64,000 nt of DNA from an uncultured Lachnospiraceae bacterium (GTDB lineage: Bacteria > Bacillota > Clostridia > Lachnospirales > Lachnospiraceae), in NCBI GenBank assembly GCA_947175055.1, contig CAMWLJ010000005.1:1-64000 (forward strand). Reading direction: 5' to 3'. Below the pieces are notes generated by a model that saw nothing but the letters and a program-made list of their open reading frames with translations, was not told where the DNA came from and ran no database searches. A program made the translations under genes and the position numbers. Positions 1 to 7,633 of this stretch are shown here, piece after piece (within the stretch, counting starts at the first letter, position 1; each line of letters opens with the position of its first letter).

Positions 1-12
1 CCTGAAATATAA

Positions 13-654
13 TCAGTATTTACGAGCAACATCTTCTTCTCCTCCTTCAATCTCTCTTATTCGCTGTACCAGTGATATGATCACGCCCAGGATAACCACT
101 GCCGGGATCAATATAAAACCACATAACATCCACAACGGGATCGGATCCACCAGGAATCCCCAGACAAAGACCATGATCAGGAATACCATGATGAGGATAA
201 AAACTGCCGCCGCAATGATGGAACCGCGTTTTCTACGGATCACATCCTGTTTATCCACATTTGAAAATCTTGTTCCTTCCTTTTCCATCTCTACCATCCT
301 TTCTAAATAATGTTCCGGCGAAAGGGTCAGATACTGACAATGTTCCTCACCGAGACTGCGGCAGAGTCTCACGGTTGCCTCCAGATCCGTTTTCTCTCGC
401 TCCAGAATGATGACCTGACGCATCAGCGCATCTTCCAAAACGAGCGCACCGGTCTGGATCTTACGGATCTCCTCAATCGGCAGGGAAAGCTTGCGGAGTA
501 GTTTTATCTTCTTTAACTCCTCTACTTCTTCCTCCGTGTAATCGCGGTATCCATTCTCACCATTGCGCTTCGGGGACAAAAGTCCCTGCTGTTCATAGAA
601 GCGGATATTTCTCTTGGTTATGCCTGCCCGTTGTTCCACTTCGTTGATCTTCAT
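13..654 (-). CDS. MerR family regulator with C-terminal membrane anchor
   Basis: Transcription regulator with an N-terminal MerR winged helix (RNIRFYEQQGLL at the start of the domain) and a dimerisation coiled coil. The last third has two hydrophobic segments (about residues 145-165 and 175-195), so the DNA-binding domain is probably tethered to the membrane. The ORF track starts at 732, but that GTG lies just after the -10 of a good promoter. I prefer the ATG at 654, preceded by GGAGG at 8 nt, giving 213 aa. The ligand cannot be told from the sequence. A 19-bp-spaced promoter and a 15-bp palindrome lie upstream, which suggests autoregulation. It sits where ribonuclease G and bL21 usually follow the TIGR03936 gene. 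Confidence 0.85.
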   Translation of the reverse strand: MKINEVEQRAGITKRNIRFYEQQGLLSPKRNGENGYRDYTEEEVEELKKIKLLRKLSLPIEEIRKIQTGALVLEDALMRQVIILEREKTDLEATVRLCRSLGEEHCQYLTLSPEHYLERMVEMEKEGTRFSNVDKQDVIRRKRGSIIAAAVFILIMVFLIMVFVWGFLVDPIPLWMLCGFILIPAVVILGVIISLVQRIREIEGGEEDVARKY

Positions 655-724
655 CCCTTCTGCCTCCAATACTATCTTGCCGGTTCTCCCGGGAATTTTG
701 TCTTCGCAGAGCTGTATCACTTCG

Positions 725-739
725 CCTGACACTGTCAGG
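725..739. promoter_or_regulatory. Palindromic operator candidate at the MerR gene promoter
   Basis: The sequence CCTGACA-C-TGTCAGG is a perfect 7+1+7 palindrome. It overlaps the proposed -10 hexamer and the start of transcription of the MerR gene. It looks like a repressor site. Which protein binds is inference; the adjacent MerR regulator is the obvious candidate. Confidence 0.5.
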
Positions 740-767
740 ATAAAGCTTTCATAAGGTGGAATGTCAA
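737..767 (-). promoter_or_regulatory. Promoter of the MerR gene, 19-bp spacer
   Basis: On the minus strand TTGACA (762-767) is followed after 19 bp by TATCCT (737-742). A long 19-bp spacer is typical of MerR-controlled promoters. A 17-bp alternative would give TTTATC as the -10. Confidence 0.5.
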
Positions 768-837
768 TAGATTTCTGTAAAAATCAACCGGAAAGTGTAA
801 CAATTCAACCATTGTTCATAAAAGCATCTGCTACGCA

Positions 838-1518
838 TCAAACGGCATCCAGCGGAACAAATTTATGGGCGTTTTCTGTGTATGTTTCTAGCTTGATGAT
901 CTGATAACTGCCTGCCGGAATTTCTACCCCGGCAAAGGAACAGAATGCTTCCATGACCATTCCGGGCTTAATATTACCGCTGCTGCTGGCATTCACCATC
1001 ATACGGATCGCATTGGATCCATCTGCCGCCAGCTCATAAATCCCCTCTTTCAGATTCAACTCCACCACACTCTTCTTCGTCTCCTTTGTGTAGGGAATCG
1101 CTTCCAGTGCCAGAAATGCCTGCAGTTTTTCGGCCAGATCATTCACCGGATAATCACCCTCTTTCCTTTGCAGCAAATAGGAAGCCGCCGCTACGCTGGC
1201 CATGGCATTTTTGGCATTGTCCGGCAATACACTCACGGAAATGATATCTACACCTTCTACCATGACCCGGGCAAGCGCTTCTTTCATATCCTGCGTGCTG
1301 GTCATGGAACACACCTCGATATCCATATATTCCCCTTTACTTTCCATGCCGATTCCCAGTGGTGCCGCAAAGGACATGATCTGGTGCGGGCTGAATCCTT
1401 CTGAATATTTTACATCGATCCCGGCACGTCGGATCGCTTTCTGGAAAAACCGCATCATATCCAGATGCCCGATATATTTCATCGTTCCATATTTAGAAAA
1501 TTTAATTCTTATCTTCAT
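838..1518 (-). CDS. TIGR03936 family (DUF2344) radical-SAM-associated protein
   Basis: 226-aa protein of the DUF2344/TIGR03936 family. In Clostridia it follows the TIGR03960 radical SAM gene, sometimes as a fusion. The N-terminus (KIRIKFSKYGTMKYIGHLDMMR) is typical of the family. The biochemical role is unknown; the family usually lies next to ribonuclease E/G and ribosomal protein L21 genes, suggesting a link to RNA or ribosome maturation. Here it starts 35 nt after the stop of the TIGR03960 gene and is surely co-transcribed with it. No ribonuclease G gene follows; a MerR gene does. Confidence 0.9.
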   Translation of the reverse strand: MKIRIKFSKYGTMKYIGHLDMMRFFQKAIRRAGIDVKYSEGFSPHQIMSFAAPLGIGMESKGEYMDIEVCSMTSTQDMKEALARVMVEGVDIISVSVLPDNAKNAMASVAAASYLLQRKEGDYPVNDLAEKLQAFLALEAIPYTKETKKSVVELNLKEGIYELAADGSNAIRMMVNASSSGNIKPGMVMEAFCSFAGVEIPAGSYQIIKLETYTENAHKFVPLDAV

Positions 1519-1553
1519 GTATCAATGGCCTTTCATAAGTTAAGCTTTTGCTG

Positions 1554-3422
1554 TCAGGAAGCCGTCGGACAAATACCACACTCAAACGTCCCGGCACCAC
1601 ATCCCTGACACTGCTCCTGGCAGTTGGGCGACACGACACCCGCTTGTGCCTTCTTCCACTCCCGCAGAAGAAATTGTCTGGTCACACCACAGTCTATGAA
1701 ATCCCAGGGGAAAATCTCGTCGTCCGACCGCTCTCTCGTCGTATAGAAACCGATATCCACGCCACAGTCCTCAAAGCACTGGATCCACACGTCATTTTTA
1801 TAGTATTCGCTCCAGGAATCGAACAGACAGCCGCGTCTGTAAGCCTCTAAGATCACCTTTGCCACACGACGGTCGCCGCGGGCAAATACACCCTCCAGCA
1901 CGCTCACGTCAGCCTCATGCCAGTTGTATTTGATGCTCTTCTGATTCAACTGCTCCATGATTCCTTTTTTCGTCTGATAAGCTTTCTCCAGAAATTCCTC
2001 CTTCGTACACATGGGCGCCCACTGGAAGGGGGTAAATGGTTTCGGGATGAAGAAAGAAGTACTGGTGACGATCTGCACCTTGCCGTTTACACGCTTGTCC
2101 TTCGGCACGGTCTCGAAAAAGGTGGCAGCGATCTTATTGGAAAGCTCACCGATCCCCTTGATATCTTCTTCCGTCTCGGTGGGCAGTCCCAACATAAAGT
2201 ACAACTTGACCCGCGTCCAGCCGCCCTCAAAGGCAAGCGCCGCCCCTCTCAAAATGACTTCTTCGGTCAATCCCTTGTTGATCACATCCCGCAGTCTCTG
2301 GCTGCCTGCCTCCGGCGCGAAAGTAAGGCTACTCTTCTTCACATCCTGTACCTTACGCATCACATCCAGGGAGAATGCGTCGATCCTCAGGGAAGGCAGA
2401 GAAATATTGATATGCTTCTGTCCACATTCTTCGATCAGAAACTCCAGCAGCTCATTCAGCTGGGAATAATCGCTGGAACTCAACGAACTCAAAGATATTT
2501 CTTCATGTCCTGTACTTTGGAGCATTTCCACGGCATACCGCTTCAATATGTCCACATGCCGTTCCCGCACCGGCCGGTAGATCTGCCCCGCCTGACAGAA
2601 ACGGCAGCCTCGGATGCACCCCCGCTGGATCTCCAGTACCACTCTGTCCTGCGTAACTTTGATAAACGGAACTACCGGTCGCAAAGGATAATAGGTGTCC
2701 GATACATCCGTAACGATCTCCTTACGGACCACGTCCGGCAGTTCTTCGTATAATTTCCGGCGTCCTTCTATGGTGCCGTCTTCATGATACAGCTCTTCGT
2801 AAAACTGTGGCACATAGATACCCGGAATCTGAGCCGCGCCCCGCAAAAAATCCTGCCGTGATCCGCCATTTTCCCGGTTTTCCACATACCAGTCCAAGAG
2901 TCTGCGATACTGTGTCTCTCCCTCACCGATATAGAAAAGATCGAAGAAATCCGCGATCGGCTCCGGATTATACGTGCAAGGACCGCCGCCGATCACAATG
3001 GGCATGTCCTCTCCCCGCTCCGTTGCCAGCAGGGGAATCTGCGCTAAGTCCAAGATCTGCAGGATATTCGTATAGCACATCTCATACTGCAGCGTGATAC
3101 CCAGAAAATCCATCTCTTTCACCGGCTCCTGTGACTCTAACCCGAAAAGCGGGATATGCTGTTTACGCATGATCTGATCTAAATCCGTCCACGGAGAATA
3201 GACCCGCTCGCACCACACATCCTCCCAGGAATTAAACATACTGTATAGAATCTGGATCCCCAAATGTGACATGCCGATCTCATATACATCCGGAAAACAC
3301 ATGGCGAAACGGACCGCCACATCTTCCCGGTCTTTAACCACACTGTTGACTTCGTTGCCGATATATCTGGCCGGTTTCTCAACCTGCAATAGTATTTCTT
3401 CGCTCAGAGCTGTTTTTCTCAT
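1554..3422 (-). CDS. TIGR03960 family B12-binding-domain radical SAM protein
   Basis: 622-aa radical SAM enzyme. An N-terminal cobalamin-binding-like domain (VYEIGMSHLGIQILY, IGGGPCTYNPEPIADFFD) precedes a radical SAM core with the iron-sulfur motif CIRGCRFC (CxxxCxxC) near residue 268. The C-terminus is Cys-rich (CQEQCQGCGAG... ECGIC), possibly holding a second metal site. The substrate is unknown. It is paired with the TIGR03936 gene downstream. The gap upstream of its start holds one copy of a 95-nt structured repeat. Confidence 0.92.
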   Translation of the reverse strand: MRKTALSEEILLQVEKPARYIGNEVNSVVKDREDVAVRFAMCFPDVYEIGMSHLGIQILYSMFNSWEDVWCERVYSPWTDLDQIMRKQHIPLFGLESQEPVKEMDFLGITLQYEMCYTNILQILDLAQIPLLATERGEDMPIVIGGGPCTYNPEPIADFFDLFYIGEGETQYRRLLDWYVENRENGGSRQDFLRGAAQIPGIYVPQFYEELYHEDGTIEGRRKLYEELPDVVRKEIVTDVSDTYYPLRPVVPFIKVTQDRVVLEIQRGCIRGCRFCQAGQIYRPVRERHVDILKRYAVEMLQSTGHEEISLSSLSSSDYSQLNELLEFLIEECGQKHINISLPSLRIDAFSLDVMRKVQDVKKSSLTFAPEAGSQRLRDVINKGLTEEVILRGAALAFEGGWTRVKLYFMLGLPTETEEDIKGIGELSNKIAATFFETVPKDKRVNGKVQIVTSTSFFIPKPFTPFQWAPMCTKEEFLEKAYQTKKGIMEQLNQKSIKYNWHEADVSVLEGVFARGDRRVAKVILEAYRRGCLFDSWSEYYKNDVWIQCFEDCGVDIGFYTTRERSDDEIFPWDFIDCGVTRQFLLREWKKAQAGVVSPNCQEQCQGCGAGTFECGICPTAS

Positions 3423-3435
3423 ATCTTACACCATA

Positions 3436-3530
3436 TTTCTGCGCTGCTTTTTGCGCATATCGAGTTTGTGGCAACAATGCGCAGACACAAATCTCGCGAT
3501 TGAAAATTTTAACTTTCAATCTTTCCTCTC
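3436..3530. repeat. Dispersed structured repeat, copy A (about 95 nt)
   Basis: This stretch is about 90% identical to 6718-6813. Both copies lie between two minus-strand genes, close to the start of the downstream gene. It contains the inverted repeat GATTGAAA/TTTCAATC, a TGCGCAT/ATGCGCA pair and a TTTGTG/CACAAA pair, so the transcript could fold into a multi-stem structure. I do not recognise it as a known RNA family. Confidence 0.75.
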
Positions 3531-3548
3531 AATGTTACTTTGTTCCTC

Positions 3549-3971
3549 TCAATCCAGTTCAAACAACGCAGCAAGACTCTCCATCGTCTCATTTCCATCC
3601 CCGTCATACAGATGAAAAGTATCTGCCACGATCATATCATGCACCTCATTCGTAGTATACTCAAAAATCTTACTGCCTCTCGTGTCACAGAGTAGAAAGC
3701 CCACGAACAGAAGCACTGCCAAGATCATCCGGTAACGAAAGGTGCCTGTGGAAAAAAGCGGCATTGTCCCTTCCTGCTCCGACGGCTGCAGATCATTGTC
3801 ATAGGGGGATGTCGCTGACGGCAGCCTGCCCTTATCAAAAAGTGGCAGCTGCGTATCGGTCCCATATAAGATTCGCTCCCGTTGTCTTATCTTCATACGG
3901 TTTCCCATGTTTTCTTCCCTGATATATTGTGCCAGCTGCATTTTCTTTTCCAAAGGAACTTTGTGATCCAT
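3549..3971 (-). CDS. Hypothetical protein with one membrane segment
   Basis: 140-aa protein I do not recognise. The N-terminal half is charged and probably disordered. A single hydrophobic segment (YRMILAVLLFVGFLLC) lies near residues 79-95, followed by about 45 residues that would be outside the membrane. It lies between hisIE and the TIGR03960 gene, all on the same strand. It contains the string ERILYG, also found at the C-terminus of the unknown protein at 27654-28379; this may be chance. Confidence 0.7.
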   Translation of the reverse strand: MDHKVPLEKKMQLAQYIREENMGNRMKIRQRERILYGTDTQLPLFDKGRLPSATSPYDNDLQPSEQEGTMPLFSTGTFRYRMILAVLLFVGFLLCDTRGSKIFEYTTNEVHDMIVADTFHLYDGDGNETMESLAALFELD

Positions 3972-4041
3972 TCTGATTGCCTATCCTGTAAATCTGTTGG
4001 TACATTCTATGATGGATATGCCAAAAAAAGAAGCAGATACA

Positions 4042-5325
4042 TCACCTTTGCGCCAGTTCCGCCGTAATCTCTTCCCAGGTAATATTTTTCTCCGCCATCA
4101 GCACCATCATATGGTACAGAAAATCGGAAATCTCATATTTTACCTCGTTAGCATTAGGGTTCTTGGCGGCGATCACGATCTCCGTCGCCTCCTCCCCCAA
4201 TTTCTTCAGGATTTTATCAAGTCCTTTATCAAATAGATAATTCGTATAGGAGCCTTCCTTGGGATGTTCTTTTCTGTCCTTGATCACATCAAATACCTGC
4301 TCAAAAACCCGCAGCGGGTTGGATTCCTCGTACTCCCGGCCGATGATCTCGTTAAAAAAGCAGGAATGCGCACCGGTATGGCAGGCAGCACCGATCTGCG
4401 AAACTCTGGCAAGGATGGTATCCATGTCACAGTCCGCCGTCAGGGATTTCACATACTGATAATGTCCGCTGGTCTCCCCCTTGATCCACAGTTCCTGCCG
4501 GCTCCTGCTGTAGTAGGTCATCCTGCCGGTCTTAAGCGTCATGCGGTATGCTTCCTCATTCATATAGGCTACCATCAATACTTCATCGGTTTTGTGGTCC
4601 TGCACTACCACCGGCACATGACCGTCCGAATTCAGCTTAAATTCCTCCCATCTGACCGTCGCATCAAAGGTATTGACCGCGATGCCATTACTCTGGCAGA
4701 GTGCCTTGATCGCCAGCAGTTCTTTGGCATTCTCATTGATCGCATGGCCGGAAATGCCGCAGATATTGGCTTTGGCCAACAACTCAAGCAATTTGTCGAG
4801 TGAGACCTCCGGTATGGAGACGATGACCGGGAATCTGGATACGGCGATCACATCCTTAAGCTCTTTCTCCCGCACCAGAATGAGTTCCGACACATACTCT
4901 TCCAACAATGCTTCATTGCGGGTGATGGTATCGACTTCCGTCACACAGGCCACGATCTTGTCCCTGCCAAACTTCAGGGAGACCTCTTCCGTGATCTCCA
5001 CATTGCCTTGTTTGGAGTAATTCAGCGCTGCTTTCTTACATCCCGCATAGAGCAGTTTCTTGATATCCTCCATGCGCTTCACGTTGCCCGCGCCGATCAC
5101 GGGAATCTCCGCTTCATTGCAGATAGCTTTGATGATATCCAATGCTTCCTCATGCTCGGCATCGCCGTCCGACATATCGTAGACGATCAATTCGTCCGCA
5201 TTATTGTCGCTGTAGAATTTCCCCAGCGCCGCCGGGTTGGTATCGATGATCGTGCTGTCTCTAAACCCCTTGACAGCATTGCCTTTATATAAGTAAATAC
5301 AGGGAATAAATCTCTTGTAAGACAT
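4042..5325 (-). CDS. hisIE: HisF-like/HisI/HisE fusion: phosphoribosyl-AMP cyclohydrolase and phosphoribosyl-ATP pyrophosphatase
   Basis: Catalyses steps 2 and 3 of histidine synthesis. Residues about 1-220 resemble a HisF/HisA barrel. Residues about 225-320 are HisI (YYSRSR, CDMDT, CHTG..SCF). Residues about 335-427 are HisE (KLGEEATE, isdFLYHM). In the barrel the HisF motif CLDVK reads CIYLYK, so the first catalytic Asp is missing. The second Asp region also does not match (VACVTEVD). The barrel is therefore probably not a working cyclase. Similar N-terminal extensions occur in other Lachnospiraceae HisIE as far as I recall. It is the last gene of the his operon here, with a hairpin repeat between it and hisD. 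Confidence 0.93.
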   Translation of the reverse strand: MSYKRFIPCIYLYKGNAVKGFRDSTIIDTNPAALGKFYSDNNADELIVYDMSDGDAEHEEALDIIKAICNEAEIPVIGAGNVKRMEDIKKLLYAGCKKAALNYSKQGNVEITEEVSLKFGRDKIVACVTEVDTITRNEALLEEYVSELILVREKELKDVIAVSRFPVIVSIPEVSLDKLLELLAKANICGISGHAINENAKELLAIKALCQSNGIAVNTFDATVRWEEFKLNSDGHVPVVVQDHKTDEVLMVAYMNEEAYRMTLKTGRMTYYSRSRQELWIKGETSGHYQYVKSLTADCDMDTILARVSQIGAACHTGAHSCFFNEIIGREYEESNPLRVFEQVFDVIKDRKEHPKEGSYTNYLFDKGLDKILKKLGEEATEIVIAAKNPNANEVKYEISDFLYHMMVLMAEKNITWEEITAELAQR

Positions 5326-5374
5326 AGCTTTACATTTCCTTTTTATATTTTATCTGTCGCAGGGATTCCTTATT

Positions 5375-5411
5375 CCCGCGAGCAACGAGCCAAGTGGCTG
5401 CTTGCAGCGGG
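5375..5411. repeat. Short dispersed hairpin repeat, copy 1
   Basis: CCCGCGAGCAACGAGCCA..TGGCTGCTTGCAGCGGG, a 37-nt imperfect inverted repeat with perfect AGCCA/TGGCT core, between hisD and hisIE. The same unit recurs at 43114-43149 and, inverted, at 50959-50993, with half-copies at 17914 and 60587. It resembles a REP-type or small mobile hairpin element. Confidence 0.8.
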
Positions 5412-5416
5412 GGCTT

Positions 5417-6706
5417 TTATTCAAACCGCACCCGGATAGAATTGGCATGGGCGGTAAGGCCCTCTTTTTCCGCAAAAAATTCAATGTCGCGGTGCGCCTT
5501 CTCAAGCGCTTCCCGTGAATAAGAGATCAGGCTCATCTTCTTCATGAAATCGTCTACGTTTAACGGGGAGAAGAATTTCGCCGTACCGTTTGTAGGCAGG
5601 ATATGGTTTGGTCCTGCATAGTAATCCCCCAGCGGCTCGGAAGAATACTCTCCCAGGAAAACGGCGCCTGCATTCTCGATCCTCGTCATCACTGCATAAG
5701 GGTCTTTTGTCAGGATCTCCAGATGTTCTGATGCTATGGCATTGGCCGCATCCACTGCATCTTCCATCGTATCCGCCACCAGGATATAACCGTAATTGTC
5801 CAATGACTTACGAATGATCTTTGTCCGGGACAGCTCCTGCATAAATCCCTCGATCTGCTGCTCCACTTCTGCAGCCAGCTTCTCCTCCGTAGTGATCAGG
5901 ATCGCACTGGCCAGTTCATCATGCTCCGCCTGGGAAAGCAGGTCGGCCGCCACATAGCGGGGGTTCGCGGTCTCGTCCGCGATGACCAGGATCTCACTGG
6001 GTCCCGCGATGGAATCGATGCTGACATAGCCGAAGCAAGCCTTTTTCGCAAGTGCAACAAAGATATTGCCCGGCCCCGTGATCTTATCCACTTTAGGGAT
6101 ACTCTCTGTGCCGAAAGCCATGGCTGCGATGGCCTGTGCACCGCCGACTTTGTAAATCTCGTCTACCCCTGCGATCTTCGCCGCCACCAAAGTACCCGGA
6201 TTCACTTTACCGTCTGCGCCAGCCGGTGTGGTCATGATGACCCGTCTCACCCCTGCCACCTTCGCCGGTATCACATTCATCAGCACACTGCTGGGATAGG
6301 CCGCCTTGCCACCTGGCACATAGACACCGGATACCGATAAAGGCAAGATCCTCTGTCCCAGCAGACTGCCGTCAGGCTTCGTATCGATCCAGCTGCTGCG
6401 CAGCTGCTTCCTGTGAAAATCCTCGATGTTGGCTGCCGATCTGCGTAACACTTCCACAAAGGATGCTTCGATAACATCGAAAGCCTCCGCGATCTCCGCC
6501 TCGGTGACACAAACGTTCTCAGCATCACATTCCCATTTGTCAAATTTCCTCGTATACGCAAAAACTGCCTGATCGCCTCTGGTGCGGATGTCTGCGATGA
6601 TATCCGCCACCACCTTCTCATATTCAGGATATTTGTCAGGGCTGCGTTTTAGCAGCTTATCCAATAAGTCTTTCTTTGTGTCTTCTGTCAGCTTTATTGT
6701 TTTCAT
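5417..6706 (-). CDS. hisD: Histidinol dehydrogenase
   Basis: Zinc enzyme that oxidises histidinol to histidine in the last two steps of the pathway, using two NAD. Family motifs include the glycine-rich TGPGN, the AGPSEILV stretch, SQAEHDE with the metal ligands, and SEHLEI near the C-terminus. The ORF track begins at 6772, but the ATG at 6706 (MKTIKL) has GGAGG five nt upstream and gives 429 aa, the usual length. Upstream lies copy B of the 95-nt structured repeat, whose end abuts the ribosome binding site. Confidence 0.96.
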   Translation of the reverse strand: MKTIKLTEDTKKDLLDKLLKRSPDKYPEYEKVVADIIADIRTRGDQAVFAYTRKFDKWECDAENVCVTEAEIAEAFDVIEASFVEVLRRSAANIEDFHRKQLRSSWIDTKPDGSLLGQRILPLSVSGVYVPGGKAAYPSSVLMNVIPAKVAGVRRVIMTTPAGADGKVNPGTLVAAKIAGVDEIYKVGGAQAIAAMAFGTESIPKVDKITGPGNIFVALAKKACFGYVSIDSIAGPSEILVIADETANPRYVAADLLSQAEHDELASAILITTEEKLAAEVEQQIEGFMQELSRTKIIRKSLDNYGYILVADTMEDAVDAANAIASEHLEILTKDPYAVMTRIENAGAVFLGEYSSEPLGDYYAGPNHILPTNGTAKFFSPLNVDDFMKKMSLISYSREALEKAHRDIEFFAEKEGLTAHANSIRVRFE

Positions 6707-6717
6707 CGTTTCCTCCA

Positions 6718-6813
6718 TTTCTGCGCTGCTTTTTGCGCATAAACGAGTTTGCGGCAAGCAACGCGCAGACACAAATCTCGCGATTAAAAATTTTAATTTT
6801 CAATCTTTCCTCT
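6718..6813. repeat. Dispersed structured repeat, copy B (about 96 nt)
   Basis: Second copy of the repeat at 3436-3530, between hisG and hisD. Differences include changes in stem regions that partly keep pairing, for example CACAAACTC against CGCAAACTC opposite TTTGTG. The minus-strand copy ends in GCAGCGCAGAAATGGAGG, running straight into the hisD ribosome binding site. Confidence 0.75.
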
Positions 6814-6851
6814 TTCTTGATACTGCATGTCTCTGATATTCAAAAAGCTTC

Positions 6852-7499
6852 TCAGTTCAATCTGCCACGGATATCCGTGATCAGCTTCTTGATCCTCTCC
6901 GGTTCCATCTGCATGCTGACCTGATTGACGATCATGCGCGCGGACAAAGGACAGATCTCTTCCAATACCTCCAGTCCGTTTTCCTTTAAGGTGGACCCCG
7001 TTTCCACGATATCCACGATCACGTCTGCCAGCTTAACGATCGGCCCCAGCTCCACGGAACCGTTCAGCTTTATGATATCTACCGTCTGATGTTTTTTGTT
7101 GTAAAAATAGTCCTTGGCAATATTCGGATACTTCGTCGCCACCCGGATCATCTCATGATGCCGCAGCAGATCCGCAGCGCTTTCGGGACCGCACACACAC
7201 ATTCGGCATTTCCCATATCCAAGATCAAGCACTTCATAAACCCGACGGTTTTCCTCCAGGATCGTATCTTTGCCCACCACACCGATATCGGCGGCGCCAT
7301 ACTCTACATAAGTAGGCACATCAGGGCCTTTTGCCAGGAAAAACTTCAACTTTAGTTCCTCGTTCACAAAGACCAGTTTTCGGGAATTCTTGTCTTTCAT
7401 CTCTTCGCAGGTAATGCCGATCTCTTCTAACAGCTCCATCGTCTTGTTGGCAAGACGGCCCTTCCCGAGCGCAAAAGTCAAATATCTGTGTTCACTCAT
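6852..7499 (-). CDS. hisG: ATP phosphoribosyltransferase catalytic subunit, short form
   Basis: First committed enzyme of histidine synthesis; joins ATP and PRPP. Motifs are LTFALGKGRL at the start, EYGAADIGVVGKDT, and the PRPP loop VDIVETGSTLKENGLEV. The short form lacks the C-terminal regulatory domain and needs HisZ, which is encoded just upstream. The ORF track starts at a TTG at 7562. I chose the ATG at 7499 (MSEHRYLTF) from family alignment, giving 215 aa. Its ribosome binding site is not convincing; an in-frame ATG at 7523 is an alternative. A perfect 8-bp hairpin sits just upstream. Confidence 0.93.
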   Translation of the reverse strand: MSEHRYLTFALGKGRLANKTMELLEEIGITCEEMKDKNSRKLVFVNEELKLKFFLAKGPDVPTYVEYGAADIGVVGKDTILEENRRVYEVLDLGYGKCRMCVCGPESAADLLRHHEMIRVATKYPNIAKDYFYNKKHQTVDIIKLNGSVELGPIVKLADVIVDIVETGSTLKENGLEVLEEICPLSARMIVNQVSMQMEPERIKKLITDIRGRLN

Positions 7500-7523
7500 C
7501 TGTTCTACCACTCTATCCTCCAT

Positions 7524-7542
7524 GTCGCTGCTTCGCAGCGAC
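7524..7542. other. Hairpin just upstream of hisG
   Basis: GTCGCTGC-TTC-GCAGCGAC is a perfect 8-bp stem with a 3-nt loop. It lies 25-45 nt before the preferred hisG start, and directly before the alternative start. It could limit translation of hisG or protect the processed mRNA; this is inference. Confidence 0.6.
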
Positions 7543-7595
7543 ACAAATTTCCTCTCTGCCAAATCTCAAATCCAGGGACAAGCAAGCTTGCCCGG

Positions 7596-7622
7596 GAGAA
7601 TGCCCCGTTTCCCCGCATTCTC
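7596..7622. other. Hairpin between hisZ and hisG
   Basis: GAGAATGC and GCATTCTC form a perfect 8-bp stem around an 11-nt loop, just after the hisZ stop codon. No run of T follows on the minus strand, so it is not a simple terminator. A second stem, GGGCAAGC/GCTTGTCCC, lies beside it. Confidence 0.6.
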
Positions 7623-7633
7623 TGGCGTGAGCC

